45,000 nt of DNA from Anaeromyces robustus (taxonomy: Eukaryota > Neocallimastigomycota > Neocallimastigomycetes > Neocallimastigales > Neocallimastigaceae): contig MCFG01000012.1 of the NCBI GenBank assembly GCA_002104895.1, positions 185,001 through 230,000 on the forward strand, given 5' to 3'. A program made the translations under genes and the position numbers. The notes beneath the pieces are model-generated. The model was not told the DNA's origin, made no database searches, and saw only the letters and a program-made list of their open reading frames with translations. Shown piece by piece: positions 1 to 20,450 of this stretch (positions are counted from its first letter, which is position 1; each line of letters opens with the position of its first letter).

Positions 1-70
<70 letters not shown>

Positions 71-160
71 GTAAAAATAAATGATGATAATAATAATAAA
101 ATAATAATAATAAATGATAATAATAATAAAATAATAATAAATAATAATGATAATAATAAA
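1..160. repeat. (AAT)n microsatellite, degenerate at its right end
   Basis: A perfect AAT run covers about the first 70 bases and continues off the window's left edge. It then breaks up into AAT/AAAT/GAT variants to about 160. Confidence 0.95.
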
Positions 161-913
161 ATTATAAATAAAGTTTTTTTTTTTAAACAAAAGATAAAAA
201 ATTTCAAAAAAATATATATATGTAATATATTTAGGTTTTTATTTTTTTGATGATTTTAAAGTATTTTATCAATCATTATTCATATAGTTTTTTTCTTTCT
301 AATTAAATTAAATTATTTTATTTTTTTTTATTTTAATTATTGATTGTGATAATTATATATTAATATATATAAATATATTTATTTTTATTTTTTGATAATT
401 CAGTCTTTTTATTATTATTTTAGTGATTTTATATATATATATATATATAATTTTTTTAATAAACAAATTTTATATATTCAATTTTAATAGTAGTTTTATA
501 TAAAGTACATTTACAAAATATTATTTTTTATTTCATTTTATTTATACAGTTTTGTTTTAAAAATTATAAAATTATTTATTAAAAAACCTTTTTTCTTTAT
601 TCAATTTTTTTTTTTTTAATTTTCCATATTAAGAATTTTAATTATTATTATAATTTGAATTTTTTTAAACTATTTAATCTACAGTAATATGCATAAACAT
701 TTTTTATTTAATTTAAAAATTAAGGAATATTTCGATATTTTTATTTAATATATTAAGATTATTGTCCAAATATTAAACATTATTATTATTATTATTTTTT
801 TTTATTATTGATTTTATAAATTGTTAAATAATAAATTTTGTTATTTGTATTTTTTATTTTAATTTTATTAATCTATTATATATATATAATATTTTAATAT
901 TTCAAAAGTAAAC
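161..913. other. AT-rich intergenic DNA, 5' flank of the first gene
   Basis: Poly-T, poly-A and AT-dinucleotide stretches only. No coding signal or RNA gene is visible. It probably includes the promoter and 5' UTR of the gene starting at 914, but no element can be pinpointed. Confidence 0.6.
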
Positions 914-6885
<5,972 letters not shown>

Positions 6886-7349
6886 TAATATAAATACATA
6901 TATGTATATAATGATAAAAAATTAAAAAGCATATCTGTACAAAATTTATTGTTAATATTAATAATATATATGTATATAATTATATAAACTACATAAAAAA
7001 ATATAATAAATTATAATGTCTATTAAGAAATTCTGAATAAATTATAGTAATAAATATTTATTATTTTAATATTTAATATTTTAATATTTATTATTTTATT
7101 ATTTTATTATTTTATTATTTTATTTTATTTTATTTTCTTTTATTTTATTTTATTTATTTATTTAATTATTTATTATTATTATTTTTTCTTTTTAATTTTA
7201 GTTTATTTTATTATATTATTTATCACTACTTTCTATATAATACAAATATTTTATTTTTTTTGTTATATAAGTTATTTATTTTTTTCTAGATTATTGATTA
7301 TTATTTATTAATAGTTGAGTGTAATGTATAACATTTCTATTATCATTAT
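6886..7349. other. AT-rich intergenic DNA
   Basis: 3' flank of the Asn-rich gene. TATT/TTTA-type simple sequence at about 7060-7180. No gene seen. Confidence 0.6.
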
Positions 7350-8460
7350 ATAAGATAGTAAGTAATCAATATATAAAGAGGCCATTTGTATTCATTGATT
7401 ATACGAGGATATCTAAAGGAAACTTAACATAATATCATTCTGAAATGAAATTTTGATGAAGTATACATTTGAATATTTTGAATTAAGTAAAATAAAATTT
7501 AATCTTAAGGTATCGACAGAAATCTTAAGTTTGCTATGAAGTTAACCTATTATTTTGGAAATAAAATTCTCAAATAATTCAGTGGTTATATTTAAGGTTT
7601 TTATATTTAAATAAATTAAAATTTATATAAAATACAAAACTATTACAAAACTTATTTTTGGGTATACTATTTGGAGGTATAATTAATATTGAGAATTGAA
7701 TTATAAATTTTAAAATTTATAAATATTATTGACCTTTCATTTGAAAAAGTATTAATTTTTATGGAAGGTATTATTAATGTAAAAATTAAATTTTAATAAT
7801 ATTTATTCTTTTAATTAAATTATTGAACTTTTTTAAAAGTACGTATTTTTTGAAATGTTAATTTTCTTTAATATCTGATGTAATCATAACTAAACTTATA
7901 AATACAAAAACTACTGACGCTCCAAGAATAATGCAAAATACTGTAATACCAAATGCCCATTGATAGTCTGGAAAAAATGACCTCATTATATTATCTTCAT
8001 CAACGAAAGGCTATTTTTATATTGATTAGTATAATTGGTATATAAAAAAATAAAAAAATAAAAAAAAAAAAAAAAAAAATTAAATTAAATGCATATTTAA
8101 AGAGAAAAAAGGCAATTATTTATATATATAAATAAATTTATTAATTATTTTATTATATTTATATTATAACAAATACCAAAATTATAATCCATAATGTATA
8201 ATAAATAAAGAAAATAATTGAACTTATTAAAAACAAGTAACCACCTGTTCTTGTTTCCTATTTTTTAATAATAATTAAATAAAATGTTATAGTTATTATC
8301 ACTACTTTATTGATGATATTTTTTTATATATTTTTATTTATTAAATACTTTTTTTATTGAATATATACCATTTTTATTATCCTTTACTTTTATTTATTAA
8401 TATATACACTTTTAACTATTATAATAGCTTATTTTATGACATTTAATATTTATTATCATA
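7350..8460. repeat. Left copy of a tandem segmental duplication (contains DPM2)
   Basis: Diverged but alignable with about 8960-10215, including flanks on both sides of DPM2. The 3' flank text TTTTTTGAAAT...TTTCTTTAATAT recurs at about 9613-9645. The 5' flank around the start codon (ACCATTTTT...) recurs at about 10098. Outer limits are approximate. Confidence 0.7.
7858..8371 (-). CDS. DPM2: Dolichol-phosphate-mannose synthase subunit 2 (DPM2)
   Basis: DPM2 is the small ER-membrane subunit that stabilises DPM1 of dolichol-phosphate-mannose synthase, which supplies mannose for N-glycans, GPI anchors and O-mannosylation. Three exons on the minus strand: 8369-8371 (ATG alone), 8177-8257 and 7858-8010, with introns of 111 and 166 bases, give 78 residues, near the usual 80-84. 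Two membrane spans are visible (about 7-28 and 47-72). The family pattern is clear: YYTLWIIILPFVD after the first span, corresponding to the YYTxWxxxLPFID of animal DPM2, then FFPDYQWAF leading into the second span. No classical ER-retrieval signal is obvious; the C-terminus is IKEN. The start is the only ATG joined to exon 2 by a GT-AG intron, and the duplicated copy preserves the same ATG-GT arrangement. Budding yeast lacks DPM2, so this indicates the three-subunit type of enzyme. Confidence 0.87.
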
Positions 8461-8666
8461 TTTAATAAAATTATTTTATTAAATATTATTTTTTATTAAA
8501 CCAAAAAAAATTTTTTTATCATATTAATATTATTAATTAATGTACAATAATGTAAAACAACTCATTAAAAATTTTATTTATTTATTTATTTATTTATTAG
8601 CTATATGATTAAACTTTATTAAATGAAATAAATATTGAATATCAAACATGTAAATATTTCTATTAA

Positions 8667-8745
8667 CAAACAAACAAACAAACAAACAAACAAACAAACA
8701 AACAAACAAACAAGCAAATAATAAAAAAAAAAAAAAAAAAAAAAG
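8667..8745. repeat. (ACAA)n tetranucleotide and poly-A
   Basis: About twelve ACAA/AAAC units followed by a run of about 20 A. Intergenic, between the two copies of the duplication. Confidence 0.9.
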
Positions 8746-8959
8746 AATAATTTTTTCATATTTATATTTTAGTCATTGGTTTCTAATTTTTTATATATGT
8801 ATAATTGATTAATATACAAATTCTTTTTATAACTTAATATATTATATTTTATTGTTTCGATACTATCAATTATTTATTTTTTCCATATCAATAGCTTGAT
8901 TATTTATTTAATAATAAATGAATGAATTAAATTTTATTAATATTATTCATTAAGTAGTA

Positions 8960-10215
8960 AAGTATATAAGAGGTTATTATTATGTCGGAGATGGGCAAAG
9001 CCTACTCCAATCGAATTCAGTATTTTTCCGAGGAACTATGAAAAATTAATAATATAGTATCACTTTGTAATAAAGAATATTAATATTATTATAATGGTTA
9101 TATTTAGTGTTCTTTTACTATATAACATATACTACTGCTTTAAAGAAAAAACTTTTTTAATGAATTCTGCGGGGTTGGTTTTACAATTATAATTAACTTT
9201 GAATTTAATTTATTCTTATATAATAGATTTATATGAGGTCTTTGTTTCATTTTTTTAAATTAATGTTTTCATAAAATACAAATTTTATTTGGATTATTAT
9301 TAGAATATTTAATATTGAGCATTCAATTTTAGTTACACATTTCAAATAGTTTTATAATTTTTTTTACAATAAATTATTTTCATTTTATTAAGAAGGATTA
9401 ATTATTCTATTGGATTTTAATTATAATTTCAACCTAATATTATTTCAATTAAAAATAATATATTGTATATTATTAAATAATACAATAATGATTAAATAAA
9501 GATAATTTTTAGAGGATTGAATATTGAATATTTATAGATATCTATTATTTTAAATAAAAGTTAATTTAATGAATATAATAGATTTTTTTTTAATATTTGA
9601 ACTTTTATATAAATTTTTTGAAATATCGATTTTTTTCTTTAATATTTGATGGAACAATGACTAAAGTTATAAATACAAAAAAAAAAGTCACTGTAAGAAT
9701 AATGCAAAATATAGTAATACTAATTGCCCATCTCCAAGCTAACAAAATGTTTTCATGATATTATTACTATCATCGTAAGGACTATCAACAATAAAAGAAA
9801 ACTAATCCAATGTATTATCAATAAGTCAAAAATATTTGTGAACAGTAAAAAAGGCAACAAAAAGAAGTAATCAATTAATAATTTGTAATTTTCAATAAAT
9901 GTTATATATATATATATATATATATATTTATTTATTTTGTTACAATAACAAAACTATAATCCATAACATAAATATATATAGAATTGAACTTATTAAATAA
10001 CCATTTGTTCTTGTTTCCTTTTTAATAATCTTAATAATTATATTTATTTATTTATTTATATATTTTTGTATTAATATTATTCTTATTTAAAAAAAATACC
10101 ATTTTTTTATTCTTGTTTTCTTTAAGTTTCATTTATTAAAATATATATGAAATCTTTTTAACCATTATATAATATTATTTGCTATTAGCAGTATTATTTA
10201 TTATTATCTTAGTTA
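8960..10215. repeat. Right copy of the segmental duplication (contains DPM2 pseudogene)
   Basis: Same orientation as the left copy. Exon-like parts align best; flanks align in patches with many small indels. A GC-richer piece at 8982-9015 (CGGAGATGGGCAAAGCCTAC) is not obvious in the left copy. Confidence 0.65.
9631..10102 (-). pseudogene. Decayed DPM2 copy
   Basis: The same exon order as DPM2 can be traced: ATG followed by GT (10100-10102), exon 2 at about 9955-10017 starting with the same ETRT residues, exon 3 at about 9631-9780. Exon 2 has lost two codons twice, shortening the first membrane span. Exon 3 has a one-base deletion just after the KTF residues; it puts a TAG in frame and shifts the rest. 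Beyond it the old frame stays open and recognisable (CIIL, then VFITLVIV). Both intron positions are kept, so it arose by DNA duplication, not retroposition. An assembly or sequencing error in the T-rich stretch is an alternative for the frameshift, but not for the shortened span. Confidence 0.8.
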
Positions 10216-10581
10216 ATTAACCATATATTATATAATTTATATACTTTTAAATTAATACAATTTTGCAAATTATAAAATATTAAAGATGTAAAAATTAAAG
10301 AATATAAAAATTAAATAATATTACGAAACATCTATTGAAATATGGAAAAAATTGATGAAATTTGAAATAATTAAAAATCATGTAACATAAATATAATAAT
10401 TATATTTACAAATCTTTTACAATATATATTATTGATTGGATTGTAAATCCGATGTACATTTACAAAAATTGTAATTGTAGATTGATATAAATTAATAATT
10501 AAAAAAATTATGTATATATATAGATATAAATTATTTAATTATTATTTTTTTTAATTTCTTTATATTATTTAAAAAATAATA
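10216..10581. other. AT-rich 5' flank of MAP2
   Basis: Bidirectional spacer between the duplicated DPM2 segment and MAP2. No further feature seen. Confidence 0.6.
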
Positions 10582-12825
<2,244 letters not shown>

Positions 12826-12964
12826 AAAGTATATTTTTGATAAGACTGAATATGTATTTAATAGAATCAAATTTAAGTATAATGCAGAATTAGTATTTTA
12901 TTTTAAATTTTGAGCTAATCTAAATTAAACAAAAATAAAATAAAATTAATTTTATCTCATCTCA

Positions 12965-13001
<37 letters not shown>

Positions 13002-13453
13002 AAAATATTTATTTAAAACTTAAATAAAATTAATGATATTTATTTAATTATAGATAATTTACATTGTAAATTGACTTATTAATTAATATCATTTATATCA
13101 TATATATATTATTTTTGTATGTATATATCTTAAGCAAACAAATTTTAAGTAAATAATTGCAATTATAATAAGTAAAAAGTTTTTTTCAATATAAAATAAA
13201 AAACAAAACAAAATTTCAGAATAATAATAAAAAAAAAAAAAAAAAATAAAAAATAAAAAATAAAAAATAAAAATACATAATAATCAAACATATACAAAAT
13301 AAAAAATGTTTTTGGAAATTGTAAATTATGAATTAGTTATTATATATATGTTATGGATGCTGTTAATTGTAAATGACTTATTTATATAAATTTATTTAAT
13401 TTTATAATTATTTTAAATATTTAAATTTATTTACTGAGCAAGAATTATATATT

Positions 13454-13655
13454 ATGTTTTTGTTTTTAAATAATATATTAGTTATAAACATAATATTTGA
13501 GAGATGTTTTTGTTTTTAAATAATATATTTGCTATAAACATAATATTTGAGAGATATTTAGTAGAAGAAAATTATATATGATGATATTTAGTAGAACAAA
13601 AACCAAATTGATAAAGTTAAATATTATGTTTTTATCAAATATATTATTTAAAACC
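13454..13655. repeat. 50-base tandem repeat with an inverted third copy
   Basis: Two nearly identical 50-base units lie side by side (13454-13503, 13504-13553). A third, inverted and partial copy at about 13619-13655 can pair with the second unit. The loop contains the 14-mer GATATTTAGTAGAA twice. The layout resembles a small fold-back or MITE-like element; no transposase is nearby. Confidence 0.65.
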
Positions 13656-13773
13656 ATGAGTTAAAATACTCAAGCTCAAGTTTTAATTATTCTCTTGTTA
13701 ATTCGCGGAAGAATAAATAGAGCTTTAATTGAATATTTCTTAACATTTTGAATATTTTTTAACATTTTATTCC

Positions 13774-13806
<33 letters not shown>

Positions 13807-13948
13807 ATATATTCGCTTTGGATCTAATCTTGGAAAGTTTTTTTTTTTTTTTTTTTTAGATTTAATTCTACTTACTTTAGTATATGAATATTTTCTCTCA
13901 TGTATTTTAATATTTAAATTCAATAAAGTTGACGTACAAATTGTGTGC

Positions 13949-13993
<45 letters not shown>

Positions 13994-14354
13994 ATATTTT
14001 CTCATTTTTTGAATTATATTAATTAGTTTAGAAAAAATACAGTTAGAACTCGCCCATCTTTTAAAGTATTTTACTTGTAAAACGTACACATTTAGCAGAT
14101 AACAGATGAATGACTCTAGAGAAATAATATAATAATATAAATGAAGTCCATTTATTAAGTCCATCAATCCGAAATGGACCTTTGTTAATAAGTTATGAGT
14201 TTCTAAGTTTTTACTATTGGAATTTAATAAAAGTGAAAGAGAGTTAATATAAAATTAAAAAGGGAATGTCCGAAATTAATAAGAAATGAAAAAAAAATTT
14301 TTTTTAAAAAAACCTTTGCTAATAAAAATTAAAAAAAAAATTTTTTTTCTGTTA

Positions 14355-14680
14355 GATTAATAATAATTATAACAACTTTTTAGAGATAGCTTTATCAACC
14401 ATAGTAATACATTTCAAAATACCAAATACAATTTACTGGTCCAACCATTAACAATACTTAAAGATTTATTCAATTTTCCATTAGTAGGGGCACATAAAAC
14501 ATCATCATCAGCAAAAAGACTTCCATAACAATAATCGTCATCGACTCGAACTTCTTATTCGTTATAATTTTTAAATATATCATAATAAGATTAAATAAAA
14601 TAAGAAAAGGAAGGCAATTTTTTCTAACACCTTTTTCAATACTGAAAGAATCAGAATATTGATATTTTTCCATTTAGAAA
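14355..14680 (-). mobile_element. Non-LTR (LINE-like) reverse-transcriptase relic
   Basis: The minus strand encodes, across two frames, successive motifs of a LINE-type reverse transcriptase: SIEKGVRKNC and ILFNLI (the GVRQGCPLSPxLFNL block), then after a frameshift NDIFKNY, and the polymerase box LFADDDVLCAPT at about 14486-14520 (the F/Y-ADD metal site). After that come LNKSLSIVNGWTSK and a degraded tail with stops. Only the palm region remains, with at least one frameshift and two stops, so it is dead. The adjoining 14030-14200 DNA is less AT-rich than its surroundings and may be a further remnant. Group-II intron or LTR-type RT is less likely because of the LFNL..ND spacing. Confidence 0.7.
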
Positions 14681-14787
14681 AAAAAAAATACTAAAAAAAA
14701 ATCATCTAAAGTTAGATATTAATAAAGTTTTATTATATAATAATGATAATAATAATAATCGTCATTATAATTGTAGTAAATAACTAT

Positions 14788-14970
14788 TATAATAAATAAA
14801 TAAATAAATAAATGAATAAATAAATAAATAAATAAATAATGAATAAATAAATAAATGAATAAATAAATAAATGAATAAATAAATAAAATAATAATAATAA
14901 TAATCTAAATAATATAAGTAATAAGTAATAAGTAATAAGTAATAAGTAATAATAATAATAATAATAATAA

Positions 14971-15043
<73 letters not shown>
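14788..15043. repeat. Compound (AAAT)n / (AAGT)n / (AAT)n microsatellite
   Basis: AAAT units with GAAT variants to about 14886, a short TAAGTAA array near 14920-14950, then AAT to 15043. Ends in a short ATT palindromic partner. Confidence 0.9.
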
Positions 15044-15044
<1 letters not shown>

Positions 15045-15397
15045 TATTATTATTATTATTTAAATTTTTAATTTTTTTTTTATTAATTTTTATAATTTTT
15101 TTTATTAATTTTATAGTTTTTTTTTTATTAATTTAATTAGTTTTTTTATCAATTACTAATTTTTTTTTTTTTATTATTTATATTTGTTATTAATAATTAT
15201 TAGTTGAATTTTATTCATTTTGCTATTTATATTCATATTCTTTTATTTATATAATTTTTATTATTATTAAATTTTTTATTTTATTTTTTTTTTTTATTTA
15301 TTCTTATTTTTTTATTTTTTTATTATTTATTTTTTTTTTCTTTATTTTTATATTTTGTAATTTATATTTTATATTTTTTACTTTTTTTTTTCTTTCT

Positions 15398-15437
<40 letters not shown>

Positions 15438-15580
15438 TTTTAATTTTTTAATTTTAATTTTTTTTTATTAATTTATTTATTTATTAATGCTATTATTATC
15501 AACTAGTTATATATAGTATTTAAAATAATTTTAATTTTTAATATTTCTATATTATAATTTATTATTTAATATATAAATGA

Positions 15581-16825
15581 TTACATTATTATGTAATTAT
15601 CTGGCATTAATCTAGTTTCATGTGAGTAATTTACAGAAGATCCATTTTCAACGAGTTGAATATCAGCAATCTTAATATTAAAATTATATATTCATATAAA
15701 TATTTTAGTTATTGAAAAAAAAATTTTTTTTATTTATAAATAATATCATATTGTTATTTATATTATTATAATAAAATTTAATTATTATATACATTTAAAT
15801 ATAAATTTATAAATTTATACTTACATTTATATTAGAGAAGGATTGAGAAGATGTGAAATTAACACGAACTGGGAAGAATGAATTAGTATCATTTCCTTGA
15901 ACATTGAATTCCATACTACCTGAACGATTATCAGCATCAATAATTGGAATTTGCCATTCAACATAACGATTTTGGTGATTGATATTGTAAGAACCATCAA
16001 CTTCACCAACAGTTGGATTACCCATACCACTATAATATTAATAGTAATATAAAAAAATTTATTTTTTTTTTAAGTTATACACTTTTTTTTTGTAATAACA
16101 AAATAAAAATTAAATATTTAAATATGTTTAAAATGATAAATATTTACGGATAAGGAATAATAATTGAAACATTGTTAAGAGTAATGTTTGGTACTTCAAG
16201 TTCATATTCAATATTAACATCACAGGTACCATTAGCGGCAAGAGATGGCCAACAGTTGACTAATTGTTTTCAATAAAAAATTACATTGATAAATTAATAC
16301 TACTACTAAAATAATCATAATAAATTATCATTTCTAAAAATATATATAAAGTAATTAAAATATATTTACTTGAAAGTGGAATGAAACTTTCATCTCTAGT
16401 AGCAAATCTCCATTTCAATATACCTAATGGAGTACCAACTGGGAATGGTTTTGATGGATCCTTTAAAGCAATAACACTACCAGAATTGAATAATTTTTTA
16501 TCAACTTGTGGATGAGTTTTAAATTGGAAGTTTCTATTAAATGAATTATCTAACTGTATTCTTAAGCGAGTACTATTTGGATCAGTAATTCTCAATATCA
16601 TATCACCCTTAATTTCTAAGTTTTCTAAGCCACCATCATGTGTAGCAGCTAAACTAATCTTTTCTGAAATAATAGCATGGACACTAATAATAAATAATAA
16701 TAAATAATAATAATAATATATATTTTCCCATTATATTAATAATAATAATAATAATAATTATAATAATAATAACAATAATAATAAAATATTGATATTTAGT
16801 AAATTAAAATATTATTAAATTTATA

Positions 16826-16860
<35 letters not shown>

Positions 16861-16897
16861 ATTAATGAATAAATAAATAAATAAATGAATGAATGAA

Positions 16898-16961
<64 letters not shown>

Positions 16962-18617
16962 AAAACAAACAAATAAACAAATAAATAAATATTAATACTA
17001 CTAATAATAATATTAATAATGATAATTACGGTTCAGTTGGGGTAGGTGGTTCGTTAGGAGAATTGGCTGCCATTTGATCTGCCATAACTTGGTTGTTAAC
17101 TTCCTCTTGCATTTGGGAAACTAAATCATTAACATTATTATTATTTTTATGTCCTAATTGCATACCTTTTCCACGGAATGGTTGATTTTGTTGTTGGCTT
17201 TATAATAATAATAAATAAATAAATATATTTTAATATTAATTATTCATATATATTATAAATTAAATAATTAAATTATTTATATTATAATATATCATAATGC
17301 ATACTTATTATTGAATCTATTATCAGAATTATAATCATTTTGGTTATAATTGGAATTATTTCCGAAACCACCATTGTTACCATAGTTATTGTTACCGTAG
17401 TTATTATTATTGTAGTTATTACCATATCCACTATTACCAAATCCACTATTGCTACCGTATCCACTATTACTACCATATCCACTATTACCATATCCACTAT
17501 TACTACCATATCCCATACTGTTGCCATAACCCATTCCTCCTGCAGCCATCTTCTTTTGCATTTCTTTTCTTTGTAATTCCAAAGACTTAGCCTTTCTGTT
17601 AAGTAATTCTTTAGCTTCTTTTTCTTTATTCTAATATTTAATAATTGTATTAAATAATAATGATAAATATGAATATGTAATTATAAATGATAAATTAATT
17701 ATAAAGAAAAAAAAATTTAGAAAAATTTATAATATATTAATAGATAATAATTAATTATAATTATATATTACATTAAAATTATTTCAATACAAACAAAAAA
17801 TATTCTATAAATTTACCTTTTCAATTTCGGCAGCCAATTTTTCTTCATGACTTTCCATTTCGTAAATTGTTCTAAGTTGTTGAAGACTTACATATTCTCT
17901 GTAACCAAGATTGACAATTTCATCAAATACACTTGAAAGTTCAAAAGCCATTTCTTCAATTTCATGAGTATTAATAGTATGACAGTAATCTGAAATAGCT
18001 CTAACAAAAAGATTTAAAGTTTCTATATCTTGAAGAATATTTGAATTTTTATTTGTAATTAATACCATAAAAAGTTCTTCCAATGGTTGATAAACATAAC
18101 GAACTGAATCTGTTTCGACAAAAGTGTGTTGTTCATTGTTATCGATTAATTTTGGGAAAGAAGCTAATAAACCTTCAATTCTTGAGCGAGAAATGTCCAT
18201 AAATTGACGTGAAAGAATAGCTGTTTTATTATGAGTATAAATATATATAAATATATATATATATTTTTTTTAAAAAAATAATATAAATATTAGATTAATT
18301 TTATATTGATTATGTATTAGATGGATATTATCTTTTTTTCCAATTAATATAAAACTATATTATATAATTGAATAATTCATATTTATATGATTATATTTAT
18401 TTTAATTATTCCATTTTTGATTTATTTATTCAATTCAAGATTTATTGATGTAAAAAAATGTATATAATCTAATTTATATATTATATATATAAATTTTACT
18501 ATATAATTTATTATGTTATTACTAATAAAGAAAGAAACAAAAATTTTCTTTCTTAATTCTTATTATATTGTTTCTATTTTGCTTTTATCCCTTTTTTTAT
18601 CTTTATTTTTATTACTA

Positions 18618-18650
<33 letters not shown>

Positions 18651-19101
18651 GGTTATATTTGTTTTATTTTGATTTTATAGTCGATTAATAAGTTCAATCA
18701 ATAATATTATTTTATCTTCTTTCAATTCATTTGATGTTTTTTTTTTTTTTTTTAAAAAAAATTTCACATATATTGAATATTTAGAATTACCCTTTCCAGT
18801 TTTTGTACAAACTGAAGCAGATATAACGACCTTTAAAAAAAAAAAAAGATAAATTTATATTAAAAATATATATATTAAAAAAAAGTAATTATTTCCATTA
18901 TTTAAAATTATTTATCATAAATATAATAATATAATTAATAATAATATTTATTTAAATCATTTGTTAATATAATATTATTTAAAATAGAAATGATTAATAA
19001 TAATAATAATAATAACAATAATAATAACAACAATAATAAAATAACAATAAAACAAAATAATAATTATAATGTATAATTTATTATAAATGTTTATTTACCA
19101 T
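15581..19101 (-). CDS. RET2: Coatomer subunit delta (delta-COP)
   Basis: Delta-COP is a subunit of the COPI coat that drives Golgi-to-ER retrieval. Nine exons (minus): 19099-19101 (ATG alone), 18791-18830, 17817-18220, 17305-17630, 17030-17197, 16370-16683, 16148-16259, 15825-16029, 15581-15670, giving 553 residues. Order: N-terminal longin domain (about 1-135; VVISASVCTKTGKAILSRQF, then SRIEGLLASFPKL and HTFVETDSVRYVYQPLEELF, all family hallmarks), a charged helix (about 140-177), a Gly/Tyr/Asn/Ser-rich linker (about 183-240), a GMQLGHK segment, and a C-terminal mu-homology domain (about 314-553; QFKTHPQVDKKLF, ILKWRFATRDESFIPL, INCWPSL). The linker, with repeated GYGNS/GYGSN units, is much longer than the short Gly-Phe stretch of animal delta-COP. 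The first intron directly follows the ATG. Human ortholog name is ARCN1. Confidence 0.96.
16684..17029. repeat. (AAAT)n tract in delta-COP intron 5
   Basis: AAAT units with GAAT variants (about 16826-16961) occupy the middle of the intron, with AAT patches on both sides. Confidence 0.9.
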
Positions 19102-19396
19102 TTTGTAATAAATATATCTTTTCTCTATATAGAAATATTATAAATATTAAAATATATTTGAAAATTTATCTTTTTAAATTTTTGTCTTTAATTTTTAATA
19201 TTGTTTATTTATATAGATAGAACTTTTTATATTAATTATATAAATTATCTATATAAAATAAATGTCTTTACTCTATTAAAAAAAAAAAAAGAACTTTCAA
19301 TATTAAAAATTTAGAAATCAAAAAAAATTTTTTATTAATAGGTATGAATTTAGTATATAAGAAATTAAGGTTATAATATTAAAATCAATTTATTCT

Positions 19397-19439
<43 letters not shown>

Positions 19440-19731
19440 TTCATTCATTCATTCATTTATTTATTTATTTATTTATTTATTTATTTTTTATAATAATAAT
19501 TAGATGTAAAATACATTTACATTTTAATACATTATAAAAATAATGTATCATTCCCTAATAAAAAGTATTTACGTAAATAAACTTTATTTATGAAATTATT
19601 ATTATAAATTTAATAATAAATAATAATATATTATTTTTTTTCAGATATTTTTATATAAATATTAATTATTATTATCATTATAGATAAAGTATATACTATT
19701 GAATGAAATATATCATTCTTTTTATTTTTTT

Positions 19732-19887
19732 AAATTAAAGAATTATTATTATATAGTATAGTTTTTTTCTAAATTAAAGAATTATTATTATATAGTATAG
19801 TTTTTTTCTAAAATAAAGAATTATTATTATATAATATAGTTTTTTTCTAAAATAAAGAATTATCATTATATAGTATAGTTTATTTTT
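19732..19887. repeat. 39-base minisatellite, four copies
   Basis: Units begin at 19732, 19771, 19810 and 19849 with an AAATTAAAG or AAAATAAAG head and a TATAGTTTTTTTCT tail. Copies differ at only a few positions. Confidence 0.9.
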
Positions 19888-20450
19888 ATTATTTTATTAA
19901 TTAAATCAGTAATATAGTTTAACATAAATTATTTATATTTAATAATATTTATTTTAGTCTAATTTTTATTTTTTGTTATAATTTAGTATTAACCATTATA
20001 AAGTAGTTTTAACAAAAAATAAAAATCATAACAATTAATATTTATTAATATTAATTGTTGTAGTACAATTCTGTAAATTTTAAATTTTAATATTAATTAT
20101 TTAATATATAAATATTAAATAATTATCTTATTATATTAATACTAATATATCCGTATGATTAAAAATTATGATTGGTAGATTGTATTTTTGTATGAATGAT
20201 GAATGTTAATAATATAAAAAAAAATTACCATGAATGCTGGCAATAAAAATAATGGAATAATTGAAATTCATAATATTAAAAAATTATAAAATAAATTACT
20301 TATATTTTATTTTTAATTATAAAAAAAGCCTAAAAATTATTTTTTAATATATTGTTGAAATAAAAAAAGGATATTATATATATATATAATGTTTTTTTTT
20401 TTTTTGTGTGTTTAAAATTTTAGTAATACATTATTACTATAATTTTATAT

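Larger units (their letters stand above)
12826..15580. other. 2.75 kb intergenic region, repeats and relics
   Basis: Between convergent MAP2 (+) and delta-COP (-). It holds poly-A runs (12966-12999, about 13775-13801, 13951-13990), a fold-back repeat at 13454-13655, a reverse-transcriptase relic at 14355-14680, AAAT/AAT microsatellites at 14788-15043 and T-rich DNA to 15480. No intact gene seen. Confidence 0.7.

Noticed and set aside
8982-9015. tRNA-like segment with a TCGAAT triplet region
   Set aside because: No acceptor stem, D-arm or anticodon stem can be drawn. Probably chance.
9631-10102. Right DPM2 copy as a processed retrogene
   Set aside because: Both intron positions and intronic flanks are retained, so it was copied at DNA level.
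13907-14167. 86-codon minus-strand open frame as a gene
   Set aside because: It crosses a roughly 40-base homopolymer and has no recognisable domain. It may be the tail of the RT relic.
19396-19486. CRISPR-like array
   Set aside because: Plain tetranucleotide repeat with no spacers. The host is also eukaryotic.
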